From positions 1 to 64,000 of the forward strand of contig AUXH01000001.1 in the NCBI GenBank assembly GCA_000482145.1: DNA of 64,000 nucleotides, given 5' to 3'. Origin of the DNA: Strigomonas culicis (lineage: Eukaryota; Euglenozoa; Kinetoplastea; Trypanosomatida; Trypanosomatidae). The notes under the pieces were generated by a model. That model had not been told where the DNA came from. It saw only the letters and a list, made by a program, of their open reading frames with translations, and made no database searches. A program made the position numbers and the translations under genes. Positions 45,901 through 55,000 of the stretch are shown here, piece by piece (position 1 is the first letter of the stretch; each line of letters starts with the position of its first letter).

Positions 45901-48900
45901 TGAAGGGGTGCTGGTCAGTGCCTGCGAGCAGGGCCTCTTGTACGTGTGGAGCGTGGAGGACGGGACGCTGCTGCAGGCCGGCGCGGCGCACCTGCGGTCG
46001 ATCAGCGCCCTCGCGTGCCACCCGGTCGAGCCGCTCGTCTGCACAGGCGGCCACGACACCTACTGCCTCTTCTGGGACGTTCTCGGCGGCACGTCGACGC
46101 TGTGCGCGATGCTGAACGCCCTCTACGCGCAGCGGCACGAGCCGCCGCCCGCACTGGGTGGCGCGCTGTCCGCGAAGGCCAGCAGTAAGTTCAGCACCCT
46201 CCGCGTCACCGGGAAGCAAACACTGCTGCGGCCCTTCCGCGCGGAGCGGCACCATGACTTCCCCGTCGCGGCCGTCGCCTTCCACCGCGCCGGCGAGGTG
46301 GTGGCGACCGGCTGTTGGGGTGGGAAGGTCTTTCTGATGCACCTCCGCCGCGTGAGCGAGGAGGCGCTCGTTGCGGCCCCGAACGTGGAGGCGGCGGAGC
46401 GCTACGTGCTGCCCTACGCGTTTCAGTGCCACGATGTGAAGAGCGCCGTCCGCGCGCTCGCCTTCGTGCCCTCCCTTGTCGTGACCTGCGCGATTGCCTG
46501 CTACGACGGCAACGTCATCCTGTTTGACTTTGCCTCTGGCGCCGCGAGCGGGCGCCTGCGGGGCGGGTACAGCGCCCCGCTCACGCACGTCGCCTTCTCG
46601 CTCGACGGGAAGCTGATGGCGGCCGGCAATGCGCAGGGCGGGCTGCGACTCGCCTACACGGGCGTCGCCGGCACGGAGCTGGGCTTTCTCAACGGGCACC
46701 GGCGCGCCATCACGGCGGTGCAGTTCAGCCCGCAGCAGGAGGACGTCCTGTGGTCGGCCGGCGTCGACCGCTCGCTGCAGGTGTGGCACATGGCGGCGAA
46801 GGAAACCCGCATGGCGCCGTGCTCGCACAGCAGCAGCGTGACCGTCATCGCGGTCGCATCGGATAGCTCTTTTTTCGTGACGGGCGGCGTCGACGGCCTG
46901 GCACTCGTCTTCACGCCGAATGCGGAGCAGCAGCGGCATCCGCAACCCCCACCGCCGGCGCGATGGCAGTCGGGGGACAGCGCTACCGCATCGGAGCGCC
47001 ACCTCGCAGCAGACAGGTACACGCCCACCTTCACGCTGCCGCACGACGGCGCGCGCTTGACGGCGCTCGCGATTGGGTTACAGAACACGCGCATTGTGGT
47101 CGGCACCGTCACGGGGGTGGTCTCCGTGTGGGCCTCGCAGCCAGGGCTCGACCAGCAGAAAGGAAAGCTGCTCGCGCGCCTCAAGGCCTCGCTCACGTCC
47201 TCGTACCCGATTGTCACGCTGCTGTGCCACGATGTGTACATGCCGACCGAGCCGGCGCGCGCGCCGCGGCGCAGTCAGCCAGACCGCACCCGGAGCGGCA
47301 GCAGCGATTCAGACGATGGGGTGGAGGAGACGTCCAGCGGTGCCTCCGCCCGGCTGGCGGGCGCGGGCCCGCCGCCCGCGAAAATGGAGTCGCTGCTCGT
47401 CACGGGCCTCACACTCAACGGTGACTGTGTGACGTTCCGCATGTACACGGACGCGGTCTCTCTCGCGCTCCACCGGCAGGCCTCGCCGACCGCGCGGCGT
47501 GTGCCGAACCTGGCGGAGGAGGAGGGGCCAGTGGAGGCGCACGGAACCAAGGCGCCGACCATGATCCCCAACGATTGCCTCGACATCCGCCGACACACAA
47601 TCACGTGGCTGCGGCCGCGTACGCGCGCGAATGGGCTGGCGCAGCTGCTGTGTCCGCCGTCTCCATCCGCGAGCAACAAGCCGTTTGTGGACGACACCCT
47701 GGACGGCTCCGGTGCGCTGTCGACCAGCCTCTCGCCGGCGGTCTCACCCACCTTCTCCCTGTCCGAAGACGGACGCAGCGGGGTGGGCAGCAGGGCGGCC
47801 ACCTTCGGGGAGGAGGTGCTGCGGGCGTTTCCCCTTCACGTACAGCTGCGCGCGCTGCCGTCGCGGCCCGCAGCGAGGCGGAGCAGCGGGCCACCGCTCG
47901 CCCCCATCCCGGAGACCAGCCCGCAGCCGACGCCGCCGCCGGAGGCTGCCGCCAGCGAGGGCGCCTCCGACGACGGGCCGCGCTTGGGGTCCCACCGCAC
48001 CCACGTCTCTGCCTCTCTGCGCGTGACAGAACACTACGGCCTGATCATCGGCAGAACCCAGTTCTTTCTCGTTTCACACCACGACGGCTGCGCCCGCGCC
48101 TTGCCCGTCTACAAGTCCCCGCTCACCTTCTTTCAGGATGATAGTTTCTCGACCACACTGACACTCGGAGAGGACGAGTACTTCCAGTGTGCCAGCCGGC
48201 TCGTGCCCACCGCGGCCCCGCCACGCAAACGGCGAGGGCGGCGGAGACGCGCGCAACCAGAGAAGCAAAGGGAGACCTCCTACAGCAGAAACAGGAGCGG
48301 CATGGCAAGTGTCAGCGGTGAAGATGGTGGTGGTGCAGAAGACGGAAAGGGGGAGGACCTGGTGGAAGCGCCCGAGTGCGAACAGTACCTGCTTGTGGTA
48401 GCAACCAATAAGGGAAATATTCTGTTCATTGACGTGACGCATAAGCGCGGAGCTGCCCAAGGTCATGCGCACAGCGAAAGCGATGTGTCGGGCAGCGAGC
48501 TGACCCCGTCGATGGCGCAGACGGAGGCGATGGAACAGCTACAGGACCGCGTTGTGTTGTACCACTCGCATCAGATGTTCATTCCCCGCTACAGCAACAA
48601 ATCGGCCCAAGGGGATGGCGCCAGTACCCAAAACCGAAAGTACCTGATCGACTCCATCGATATCCTCGCCTACCCTGCCTCCGCGACGTTGCCCACGCGC
48701 GCCGCCCATGACTACACAAACGGCATCTTTCTGTTCGCGAACTGCAAGGACGGCACCACGCACGTGCTGATGTCGCATGCACGCACCGAGCCGCGTGAGG
48801 GCCTCGCAGCCGCCGCTGCGTCCAGCCCAGGGGATCCGGCGGTGGTCGCGGGTGCAGTACCGCAGCACCGCGCCTTTAGCGAGGTGGGCATCTTCTTTGC

Positions 48901-50134
48901 CGGCAGCGCGCTGACCGCCCAAGCCGTCCTCCCACTCGCCGGCGGCGCCAGCCCCTCGGCGGCGGTGGCCCCGCTGCTCTCCTGCGTCCGGTGGGTGGTG
49001 GGGGACCGGCTCGGCCGCCTCTATCAGCTGGCCCTCGCGGATGAGGTGGGCTACATGCGCGCGGAATGTGACAGGGCGGAGCAGCGCACGCAGCGCCACC
49101 ACCTGGCGGCGCTGCATCAGCAGACCCCTGTGCAGTACACCGAGGCGCGCCTGCGCAGCCACCTGGGTGCCGGTGGCGCGCCGTCGGTGGCGTGGGCCTG
49201 CTGCCCGGAGGTGGCCGCACCGCTGCAGGGCTGGGCGTGGGCGTCGCGCTCCTCGCTGGACTGGCTGCGGCGCGTGCCGCTGGAGGCGCTGCTGCCCCGC
49301 GCGGGGCAGCAGCGCCCCACCCCCGCCGCCGCGGAGCGTAGCCCTGCGCCGCGCGCGAAGTCCGGCCACACGCAGGACGACTGGCGGCGCCTGCTGGACG
49401 AGGTGGCGCCGTCGTCGACCCTCCTCTACGGCGAGGGCAGCGGCAGCGCGGGGCACACGGCGGCGCTGCTCGCGCCGTTCTCCTGCCTCCCCCAGCCGCC
49501 CGCCGCGGCGGCTGGTCCCGATCCACCGGCGCCGGAGACGCTGCCAGCGACGCGCTGGGACCTCTGGAGCGACCGCGCCATGGCTCGGTGGATGGCCGGC
49601 GACCCGCCGACGCTGCCTCCGGGGGAGACGGAGCGGATCGGCGACGGGACCGCGCGGCTGCCGCCGCTCGCGTTTGAGCGTCCGGTGGTCCCGCTGCCGT
49701 CCTTGGCGCAGGGCGGCCTTCCAGCGGACCAGCGCAGGGCCATGACAGGCGCGCAGGCCGCGGAGATGGTGCCACCCCTCCCGCCACAGGCTGGCAGCGC
49801 GCCGGCGCGCGCAGGGTCCATACAACAAGGGCCCGCCTCCCCGAAGGCTAGCGCGGCGGCGGCCCCACTCCATGTCCATCATATGGGGAGGAATCCCGCT
49901 GCCGCGACAGCGTCAGCGCCTGTGAGTGACTCCTCTATGAACTATTTTTCCATTTTAACACTGCCGCAGATGCCGGCGAGCGTGGTGGTGTCGGAGAAGA
50001 AGGCGTGGCTGCAGCGAAGACAGGAAGTGTTGAAGGAGGCGCTGCGAGTGCAGGGGTATAATGAGGACGCGCGGGCGGCCATGGAAGTATTCCGTTCCCA
50101 CACGGCACAGGCGTTGCAGTTCATGAGTCTTTGA
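39974..50134 (+). CDS. TEP1: Telomerase/vault-associated protein TEP1 homologue (TROVE-DUF4062-NACHT-WD40)
   Basis: TEP1 is an RNA-binding component of vault particles and was first found with telomerase. This 3386-residue protein shows the TEP1 order. A TROVE domain (about 90-640) carries the family signature VPFMALLRNLRNVL near 341 and SKQFPYRFYSA near 378. It is followed by a von Willebrand A-like part in which the metal site reads CLSHA (near 469) instead of DxSxS. A DUF4062 domain starts near 943 (CRFFISSTFLDMNNERN, LLEVDLRWGIT). A NACHT NTPase has Walker A GEDGDGKSS near 1408 and Walker B VVLLDGLE near 1498. WD40-type repeats run from about 1920 to 2400. The last 950 residues are mostly low complexity with some strand-rich segments. 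ATG 39974 is the first in-frame ATG after the upstream pyrimidine-rich DNA. Vault proteins are known from trypanosomatids, so the presence of TEP1 is plausible. Confidence 0.9.
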   Translation: MQYLDLAAADITPLKTELIDLVSVCLIKEPSYEHVATTAATSDNLVEVAEEASGSLLAPEEAPSVPNMEVTMGPLPFSSSDAMSIAAAAPAAATVTRPSPADDAVTKMRRLVHWISKHDGEFVLKVALYVRQELYIRQTANFLTALCAREPNCIPFLTCYMEKIIVLPSDWLAIANFAYFHDTEAAHRFEPLSAPQLVRWPEEKRRLPNGLRCALVHCFTKFTVFALAKYNNERAAKKQRRKARAAPGGRPPPPRTFTYKQLVHVLHITAPAYAVCCLLGRRYPATAAAFGRMGLGPPLVFQPQLAGTRMRLPVAETWETQLAKEGNTGTVWDRLLADGKVPFMALLRNLRNVLTRRCAPETHHRVLQRLYSESEVANSKQFPYRFYSAFLAVAEARAAYERARAASASASSTEECHRGGQRRRALDRLCEDADYPHERYDYDAALEAALTTSVKLNVVPIQGASVVILCLSHALLAPVRATGGSGPQPPVASQRTYLDLAALLLLTLERACEQCTVLLCCGDTYEVQPPLRRRTGGEAPAGLLARLRAFTGHCQALLAAWSARHDGAVFCGIHAYYKRPTAAVFPYAHLDQLIENEVDISSVVVLDVGHHTYGNMNREAPSLGDLPLYLERMRRSGSEHLLFLALSVLGPETAAPEAVRGLAHMAQHPARDRYGHRNDVLLSGLSDAVLRLVAERAHGGPRALVERMDALYDVNRAAVRRDDYERERRRRALDGIHCTQRAQRKKSVADVAATMRPLQNHSSDDDRAPRTDSNNDTLRSGGLTDAAASPTGSSHGPPTAGWAAKLSPLLSDVLPLAAAAADTVGRAAAAAGRAEVQVQHPTSFITLTKVAPNRRLEDYGNHGALRARERPATVSAVPLANRHTATNTTVSAKAETGPLVSDTAASASSASSTAARSEAEPSDMMSGSAPSVSRGLLTQYRECRFFISSTFLDMNNERNALTFNVFPRVRRWAAARGLKISLLEVDLRWGITESATAENLSTSVCLNEVSRCAPFFIGMLGSRYGSCPSPLHVVAADDVALEDYAWLRDLPEAAAGQLSVTELEMRHGIYNVQRRLGAGQPHGVVFFTRAHEPLKQSLPADERGRVYDPDTPHARERLAKLTAFIASQRMPIIPYRATYVERASAAAERTAPMETADGGEEDAVEQAMLRQIRAGPPEAGAGGKKRLRLENVPLLRSYVTAAAGAWEQKKVLTSQDVALDMADFSAQAFAAITAIVAQVCGVQAEDLHKGSERKHEDVVEADAAASLASSPPAPAATKGNYYSTLFDDTRSFMESLCKLYVSPGKVVETLASFALTGAMVASDEREREEAAEASNWKPPSDAGEGKEAAAWGADHADSVTELAAAAGAPASPDWVLASDERDGRLMTQLLGDDAAVATKHSHILLLYGEDGDGKSSAIAAVAQHLFRLNSMNLCVIYHPSQVGDGSLRSVVLYVALSLVRQVGLAEEFRIHESDSTESLLQVLPQIYIAARRHQNKSIVVLLDGLERSNEREQILQHLGALVHPGVGPTIRYIISTNPTSLIASALHARVPPVQEAALPLLDHTERAQLVRLHLAHVGKRLQETMDLNELKDLLRKQDAGRPSYLTSALTYLRLFSCFDTLRDDVRYLPTTIEPLFQKMFKEMEKCFDQTTVSLVLTTLYLRQPVGGIMEYNLYRLVSNVAMATRLVDLLLGTCISARHGRLMLCNAFFEASIGTTYLPYHSDRVRAWERMLAAELLYQPIARVTGHTSTLLRSVTESIQHNAQDPSSPCAFLPLRYAPRELLGILQSAAQSSRLDVAGTLASYLPFVETLLRDSSMLQPLISFLSYLQIVAKGGVWRQKLEAVALFLHSHYHILSRRPDLLTQCVLNTPVGERVFSRYSMRYMSSLAGHPAPAHAAHTWVRWTNAAPHGGDTRLSLYHPSPWAICCMALSPSGALVAMGGADGVLRVAATPTPELVQVSLKHVAAVTALCFLGTREGVLVSACEQGLLYVWSVEDGTLLQAGAAHLRSISALACHPVEPLVCTGGHDTYCLFWDVLGGTSTLCAMLNALYAQRHEPPPALGGALSAKASSKFSTLRVTGKQTLLRPFRAERHHDFPVAAVAFHRAGEVVATGCWGGKVFLMHLRRVSEEALVAAPNVEAAERYVLPYAFQCHDVKSAVRALAFVPSLVVTCAIACYDGNVILFDFASGAASGRLRGGYSAPLTHVAFSLDGKLMAAGNAQGGLRLAYTGVAGTELGFLNGHRRAITAVQFSPQQEDVLWSAGVDRSLQVWHMAAKETRMAPCSHSSSVTVIAVASDSSFFVTGGVDGLALVFTPNAEQQRHPQPPPPARWQSGDSATASERHLAADRYTPTFTLPHDGARLTALAIGLQNTRIVVGTVTGVVSVWASQPGLDQQKGKLLARLKASLTSSYPIVTLLCHDVYMPTEPARAPRRSQPDRTRSGSSDSDDGVEETSSGASARLAGAGPPPAKMESLLVTGLTLNGDCVTFRMYTDAVSLALHRQASPTARRVPNLAEEEGPVEAHGTKAPTMIPNDCLDIRRHTITWLRPRTRANGLAQLLCPPSPSASNKPFVDDTLDGSGALSTSLSPAVSPTFSLSEDGRSGVGSRAATFGEEVLRAFPLHVQLRALPSRPAARRSSGPPLAPIPETSPQPTPPPEAAASEGASDDGPRLGSHRTHVSASLRVTEHYGLIIGRTQFFLVSHHDGCARALPVYKSPLTFFQDDSFSTTLTLGEDEYFQCASRLVPTAAPPRKRRGRRRRAQPEKQRETSYSRNRSGMASVSGEDGGGAEDGKGEDLVEAPECEQYLLVVATNKGNILFIDVTHKRGAAQGHAHSESDVSGSELTPSMAQTEAMEQLQDRVVLYHSHQMFIPRYSNKSAQGDGASTQNRKYLIDSIDILAYPASATLPTRAAHDYTNGIFLFANCKDGTTHVLMSHARTEPREGLAAAAASSPGDPAVVAGAVPQHRAFSEVGIFFAGSALTAQAVLPLAGGASPSAAVAPLLSCVRWVVGDRLGRLYQLALADEVGYMRAECDRAEQRTQRHHLAALHQQTPVQYTEARLRSHLGAGGAPSVAWACCPEVAAPLQGWAWASRSSLDWLRRVPLEALLPRAGQQRPTPAAAERSPAPRAKSGHTQDDWRRLLDEVAPSSTLLYGEGSGSAGHTAALLAPFSCLPQPPAAAAGPDPPAPETLPATRWDLWSDRAMARWMAGDPPTLPPGETERIGDGTARLPPLAFERPVVPLPSLAQGGLPADQRRAMTGAQAAEMVPPLPPQAGSAPARAGSIQQGPASPKASAAAAPLHVHHMGRNPAAATASAPVSDSSMNYFSILTLPQMPASVVVSEKKAWLQRRQEVLKEALRVQGYNEDARAAMEVFRSHTAQALQFMSL

Positions 50135-50384
50135 GACCGAAAACACACACCACAATCGCTCTTTTTGAGCTCAACCAATTCACTGTGAACTATAAAAAAC
50201 AAAAAAAACAGATTTTGCTTGTGTATACAACTCTACTTACTATCTGCTATAAACTCTTCTTCTCCGATCCGTTCATTTCTTCTTCGTCTTTCAGTTGGAA
50301 AAGAAAGGCGCGCACGCACGTGACGTGTAGCGAACGCTTAGATAGTCAGAGAACACCTACTTACGTATAATCTATACATATACA

Positions 50385-51452
50385 ATGACGATTCCTACAG
50401 GGGAAATCATCTACGATGTGCAAGGCACCATCCTGTACCGCGTGATCAACGAGCGGCAGCACCGCCGCGAGATGGCCGGCTACAGCGCGGTCACCGACGA
50501 GCCGGTCGACGGCAGCGGCCCCACTAGCGTGAACCCCACCGGCACCGCCACCACCAGCGCCCCCACCAAAACGCTCGCCGGGACGGTAGGCCTCGCGGCG
50601 AATGTTGGCATGCAGCGCTCTGTCGCCGCGGCGGCCGCCGCGGCGCTGGCCGCGACGGCCGCCGCCGCGGCCGCGCCGCGCAAGCCCGCCCGCCTCGACC
50701 CCATCACCACCACAAAGGCGAAGCGCACCGCGGAGGGGACCGGCCCGTCGCTCGCGCGCGGCGCCTCCTTTAACGGAACGGCCGGCGCGAAGGCGGCCGG
50801 CGGCGAGGAGGAGCCGCCCGCGACGACGGCGCTGACGGTGGAGAAGGCGCTGGAGGTGCTGCTGCCGGCGACGCCGCTGGAGGCGGACGACGACGACGAC
50901 GACGACACGCACTGGCTGAAGGTGCCCGCGCTAGACCACACGTCGCGGCTCGACGTCGTGCTGCTGTATCAGCACCTCATGCGGCGCTGCGAGGAGGAGC
51001 ACGCGCGGCCGCGCGGCGTGCGGTGCCCGACCCGCGAGGCCATCTTCGACGACGGCATGACGGAGGTCACGCGCCAGGTGACCGTGCTGTGCCCGGAGCG
51101 TGGCTACCTTCTCCGTGAGCTCGTCAAGGGCATGGGGCAGAGCACCGAGACCTACGACGTGCTCGCGGATAACGCGAGTCAGTACGCGGTGCGCAAGGCG
51201 ACGGAGCGCGACCTCCGCCAGCACCTGTTCCAGCAGAAGACGGAGCTCGAGAGCGAGGTGCGGCGAATCGAAAACCGTGTGAGTGAGCTCCGCGCCAAGT
51301 ACGACGGGCTCAAGAAGCGCTTCGAGGAGCAGAGCGAGGCGAATGGAAAGATGCGGGAGGAGGAGGTGGCGTACCTCAAAACGGCGAACCAGCAGTTGGT
51401 GAACGAAATCAAGCGCCTGTCCAACCTGGAGGCGATGCAGAAGGCGGCCTAG
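50385..51452 (+). CDS. DNALI1: Axonemal inner-arm dynein light chain p28 (DNALI1-like)
   Basis: p28 binds single-headed inner-arm dyneins together with actin or centrin and is needed for their assembly in the flagellar axoneme. The 355-residue product has the family C-terminal half, about residues 180-350: SRLDVVLLYQHLMRRCEEE, GVRCPTREAIFDDGM, TRQVTVLCPERGYLLRELV and QYAVRKA. A long coiled coil ends EEEVAYLKTANQQLVNEIKRL. Each block aligns by eye with animal and algal p28. The N-terminal part (about 30-150) is a low-complexity Ala/Thr-rich stretch that makes the protein about 100 residues longer than the usual 250-260. The start ATG 50385 is the first in frame. A dynein heavy chain it could serve lies in the same cluster, 30 kb upstream. 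Confidence 0.93.
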   Translation: MTIPTGEIIYDVQGTILYRVINERQHRREMAGYSAVTDEPVDGSGPTSVNPTGTATTSAPTKTLAGTVGLAANVGMQRSVAAAAAAALAATAAAAAAPRKPARLDPITTTKAKRTAEGTGPSLARGASFNGTAGAKAAGGEEEPPATTALTVEKALEVLLPATPLEADDDDDDDTHWLKVPALDHTSRLDVVLLYQHLMRRCEEEHARPRGVRCPTREAIFDDGMTEVTRQVTVLCPERGYLLRELVKGMGQSTETYDVLADNASQYAVRKATERDLRQHLFQQKTELESEVRRIENRVSELRAKYDGLKKRFEEQSEANGKMREEEVAYLKTANQQLVNEIKRLSNLEAMQKAA

Positions 51453-52016
51453 GTCACACGCGCCGTTTTCACAAGGTGTGGGTACACATTAGATGAATGT
51501 AAATACGTGTTCATTACGGATATATTTCTCTTTTTTTTTTGTAAATACTTTTTTTGTTAAACACCATCACCAAACACACACACACAAAAAAAAAAAGAGA
51601 GTGTAAAGGGCCCAACGGGAAAGTGAATGTACGTAAAAGGTAATTGGAAGCAGCACAAAAAACGTCAGGATTGATGTCTCATTATCTCTTCTCTTCACCC
51701 TCTCTCACTTCTATTGCTTTCGCGTGTTAGCATTAAGTTGTTTGCTTCGTTTTTTTTTTTTCATCTGTGCATAAAGTATTTTTTTTTTTTACATTGGGCT
51801 TGTAGACGCTAAAAGTCTATTTTTTTTCTGTTTTTGTTTTTTTGTCGTTGTTCTATTCGGTTTTTGTTATTATTATTTTGTATTTACTGTACAAGCATCT
51901 ATTTTACTATTTTTCTACTTTTATATTTCTTTGTGTGTTTGTTGAATTATTCCGTTATATCATACCACAATTACTTTATACGTTATCATCTTCTCCTTTT
52001 CAACATAAAACAAAAA
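51453..52016. other. Intergenic region with multiple poly-T tracts
   Basis: AT-rich DNA has a (CA)n run near 51571-51586 and at least four T-runs of ten or more. Candidate acceptor AGs for the next gene are at 51804-51805 and 51894-51895, so splicing may be heterogeneous. The open frame before ATG 52017 translates T-runs and is not counted as coding. Confidence 0.6.
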
Positions 52017-55000
52017 ATGAAAAGTCCAAATTCGACCACTTCCAATGACGATCGTAAATCCGATGTAAATAATAGCAAGGAAGTGACTCCTTCCCTGCCA
52101 CCCCTGTTGCCATTAAAAAAGGAAGGGTCGTCCGTGTCCATCCGAAGTGCGCGAAAGCGTCATATTGGAGGGCCGCGGGAAAAGATTGTGCTCGTCGGTC
52201 CCCAGATCGAGAGCGCGCTGGACGCCGCCTACGTAAAGCGCGATTTCACGCTCGCTTTCCAGATCCTCATTAAACTCCAGCTGGCACTGGAGAAGTCCCG
52301 GCACAAAAAGACCAAAACGCGTTATGCGCCCATCATCAGCCAGGCACTGCGCGAGGCGAGCACGGCGTGGGCGGCGTATGTGATGCCGCGCACCCACGAG
52401 GACGCGACCGACCAGGAGTACCTGGTGCACTACAGCCTTCACAGTGCCGCCCGCGCGTCGCTGCAGAAGCTGGACGGGATTGTCGCAGAGAACACGAGTA
52501 ACAACGCGACCCCCAGTAGCGCCAGCTCGCGGTCATCGGACTTCTCCAACGTGTCGAGCGCGGCGCGCCGTAAGAGCAGCAGAGACAGCAACAACTCCCT
52601 GAAACCCGGCGAGTCTCTGGAGGTGGACCGCATCAGCGTGGACACCTCCTACTGTCTCTCCAACACGTGGGACGACACGGGGCTGGGCCCCGCATCGCAT
52701 GGACGCTTCTGGGAGAAGACGAACGGCGTGATGCCGCCCCGCTCCAGCAAGGATAAAAGCCCCGCCATCCCGTGGTCCTCGGAGCCGAACCCCAAGCGGC
52801 ATGCGGCCGCGTGGAACCCCAACCGCCCCTTCTCGCCCCTGGGGCAGACGGACGCGACCAACGTCGATATAGGCCCTGTGCCGGATCCCCCCGTCGGCGT
52901 GCGCTCGCAGCCGATCGTGCTGCTCACCTTCCCCACCCCACCGGAGCACGCGGGGCAGCCGCCACTGGAGCAGGTTCTGTCCTCCTCCTTTCCCTCGGGC
53001 CGTCGGACGCCACACACGCGCCGGCGGCGGCGCGCGGATGGGTTCACGCAGCGGATGCGAAAGACAGCGCGACGCCCAATCACGTGCACGCTGCTGGCGC
53101 TCCAGGCGACGGAGGAGGAGGAGGCGTACGAGCAGGGGGAGGACACCACGGTGGAGGCTTTTCAGGTCCAGCACCGCCGCAAGGGCAAGAAGCTGCTCCG
53201 CACCGAGCAGGCGACCACGAAGCTCACCCGCATCCTTCACAGGGCGGAGCGGCGCGACACGGCGCCGCCGTCGCCCCACCGCCCCGACGATGGGGCACCA
53301 GGGCCGCAGGCCCCCGCACGCGATGCGGAGACGTCGGACGACCACGTCCTCCACCCACTTAGCCTCCTGGTCGGCTACGAGACGGCTGTCGTGCGCTCGC
53401 ACTCGGTGCACATGGCCGGCAGCGAGGAAAGCGACCCGTCTGTACTGCGCGCCGCGGAGTCCGTGCCGGGGGTGAGCATCGGCGAGGGCAACAACGCGCT
53501 CTCCGACCAGGACAACAACAACCCAGCCACCCTGCGTCGCTTCAACTCGGTGGACCTCTACGAGTCGGAGGTCAGCAAAACAATGCCCTTCGGGTCCGCG
53601 GAGAGTGAGCAGGAGCGGCGGCAGTACGTGGCGGGGCAGGGAAGCCCAGAGGAGGAGGCCGCGGCACAGGCCAAGGAGGACCACGAGCGCGCACACGCCC
53701 TGCACCACTCCATCTCCGCCGACTTCCTCGAGTCCGAAACCAGCAAGACGATGCCTTTTCTGACAGACCCGACCATGCCGGAGGTCCAGTACCTGTCGCG
53801 GATCTTAAACGTGATGCAAGCCAGCACCGACGCGACCGCCAACGGGCTGCAGAACAAGCCGCAGCCGACGGCCGTAGAGGCACTGCAGGCCTCTGACTCG
53901 ATGGACATGCCCTGCTCCGAGGACAGCGACTCGCCGGAGCTGGGCGGCAGTGGCACGGTGCTGGCGGAACAGCACCTTTCAGCAGCAGGCAGCAGCGACG
54001 CATCGCACACGCAACCCGAGGCGACCGCCGCCCTCGTGTTGCGGCGCGACACCGTGGAGCTGGACGGGGCCGCGCACAAGGACGCGCTCGCTCTCCATGC
54101 CAGCGACGCCGTGCCGGAGGTCGACCACGAGAAGCGGCAGTCCGTGGCGCTGCAGGGTGGGAAGGACGGGGAGGAGACGTCACTGCACGGTAAAATGGAG
54201 GAGGTCCCTACCACCGATGTGGTGCGGCGCGACACCGTGGAGCTGGACGGGGATACGCCCGACGACGCGCACCCCCTCCATGCCAGCGACGCCGCGCCGG
54301 AGGTCGAGGTCGTGACGCGGTACTCCGTGGGGGTGCAAGTAGGCAACAACGCGGAAGACGATGCGGAGATCACGCGCCACGACGCGGCGCCGCGCGTGCT
54401 GGACGGCGCACGCGCGGACTCCCTGCTGGTGCGCACGAGCTCGGTGGCCCTGCAGGCCGGCGACGGCCTGGACGCGAGTCTGCCGAACCTCCACGTGCAG
54501 GGCGAGATCCAGGGCCGCGACGGGCTCAAGAAGGTTTTAGTGCTGAAGCGCCGCATGACGGTGCTGGGCCCGCTGGAGCTCATCATCGAGGTCTACGCGT
54601 ACACCCCCGGGCGGAAGGAAACCGGCGACCGACGGCCGAGCCGCTGCTCGATTCAGTTTTCCGCCGGCGGTTCGATTCTCGCGCGGCGTGTAGAAGGCGT
54701 GTCGGATGACTCACTGGATCGGGAAAGGAGCTTGATGGGGGGGTCTCCGCCTCTTTCAGGGGCAAGCGTCGAGCGGGGAGAAGAGAGCCGCACGCCCAGC
54801 GACCACCCTTCCGATATGCATCAAACGCCTAAAAAATCCTCGTTGCCAGGGAGTGGCGGGCTCTCTCCGGTTGACACTCCACCTTCGCAGATGCGTGGGG
54901 GTGAGAGGGAAAGCCCGAAGCACCCGACGCCACCGCCGGCAGCGACCAAACCATCGCCCGTCGCCAAACGTCGACCAAAGCTAAAACTGGTCGAGCGCGT

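Noticed and set aside
42404..47044. Long minus-strand frames of 660 and 874 codons
   Set aside because: They are antisense shadows of the TEP1 gene, with His/Arg/Gln-rich composition typical of antisense GC-rich coding DNA.
51834..52016. N-terminal extension with membrane-like sequence (MFFCRCSIRFLLLL)
   Set aside because: It is translation of poly-T leader DNA from a TTG codon. It looks like a membrane segment only because TTT codes for Phe.
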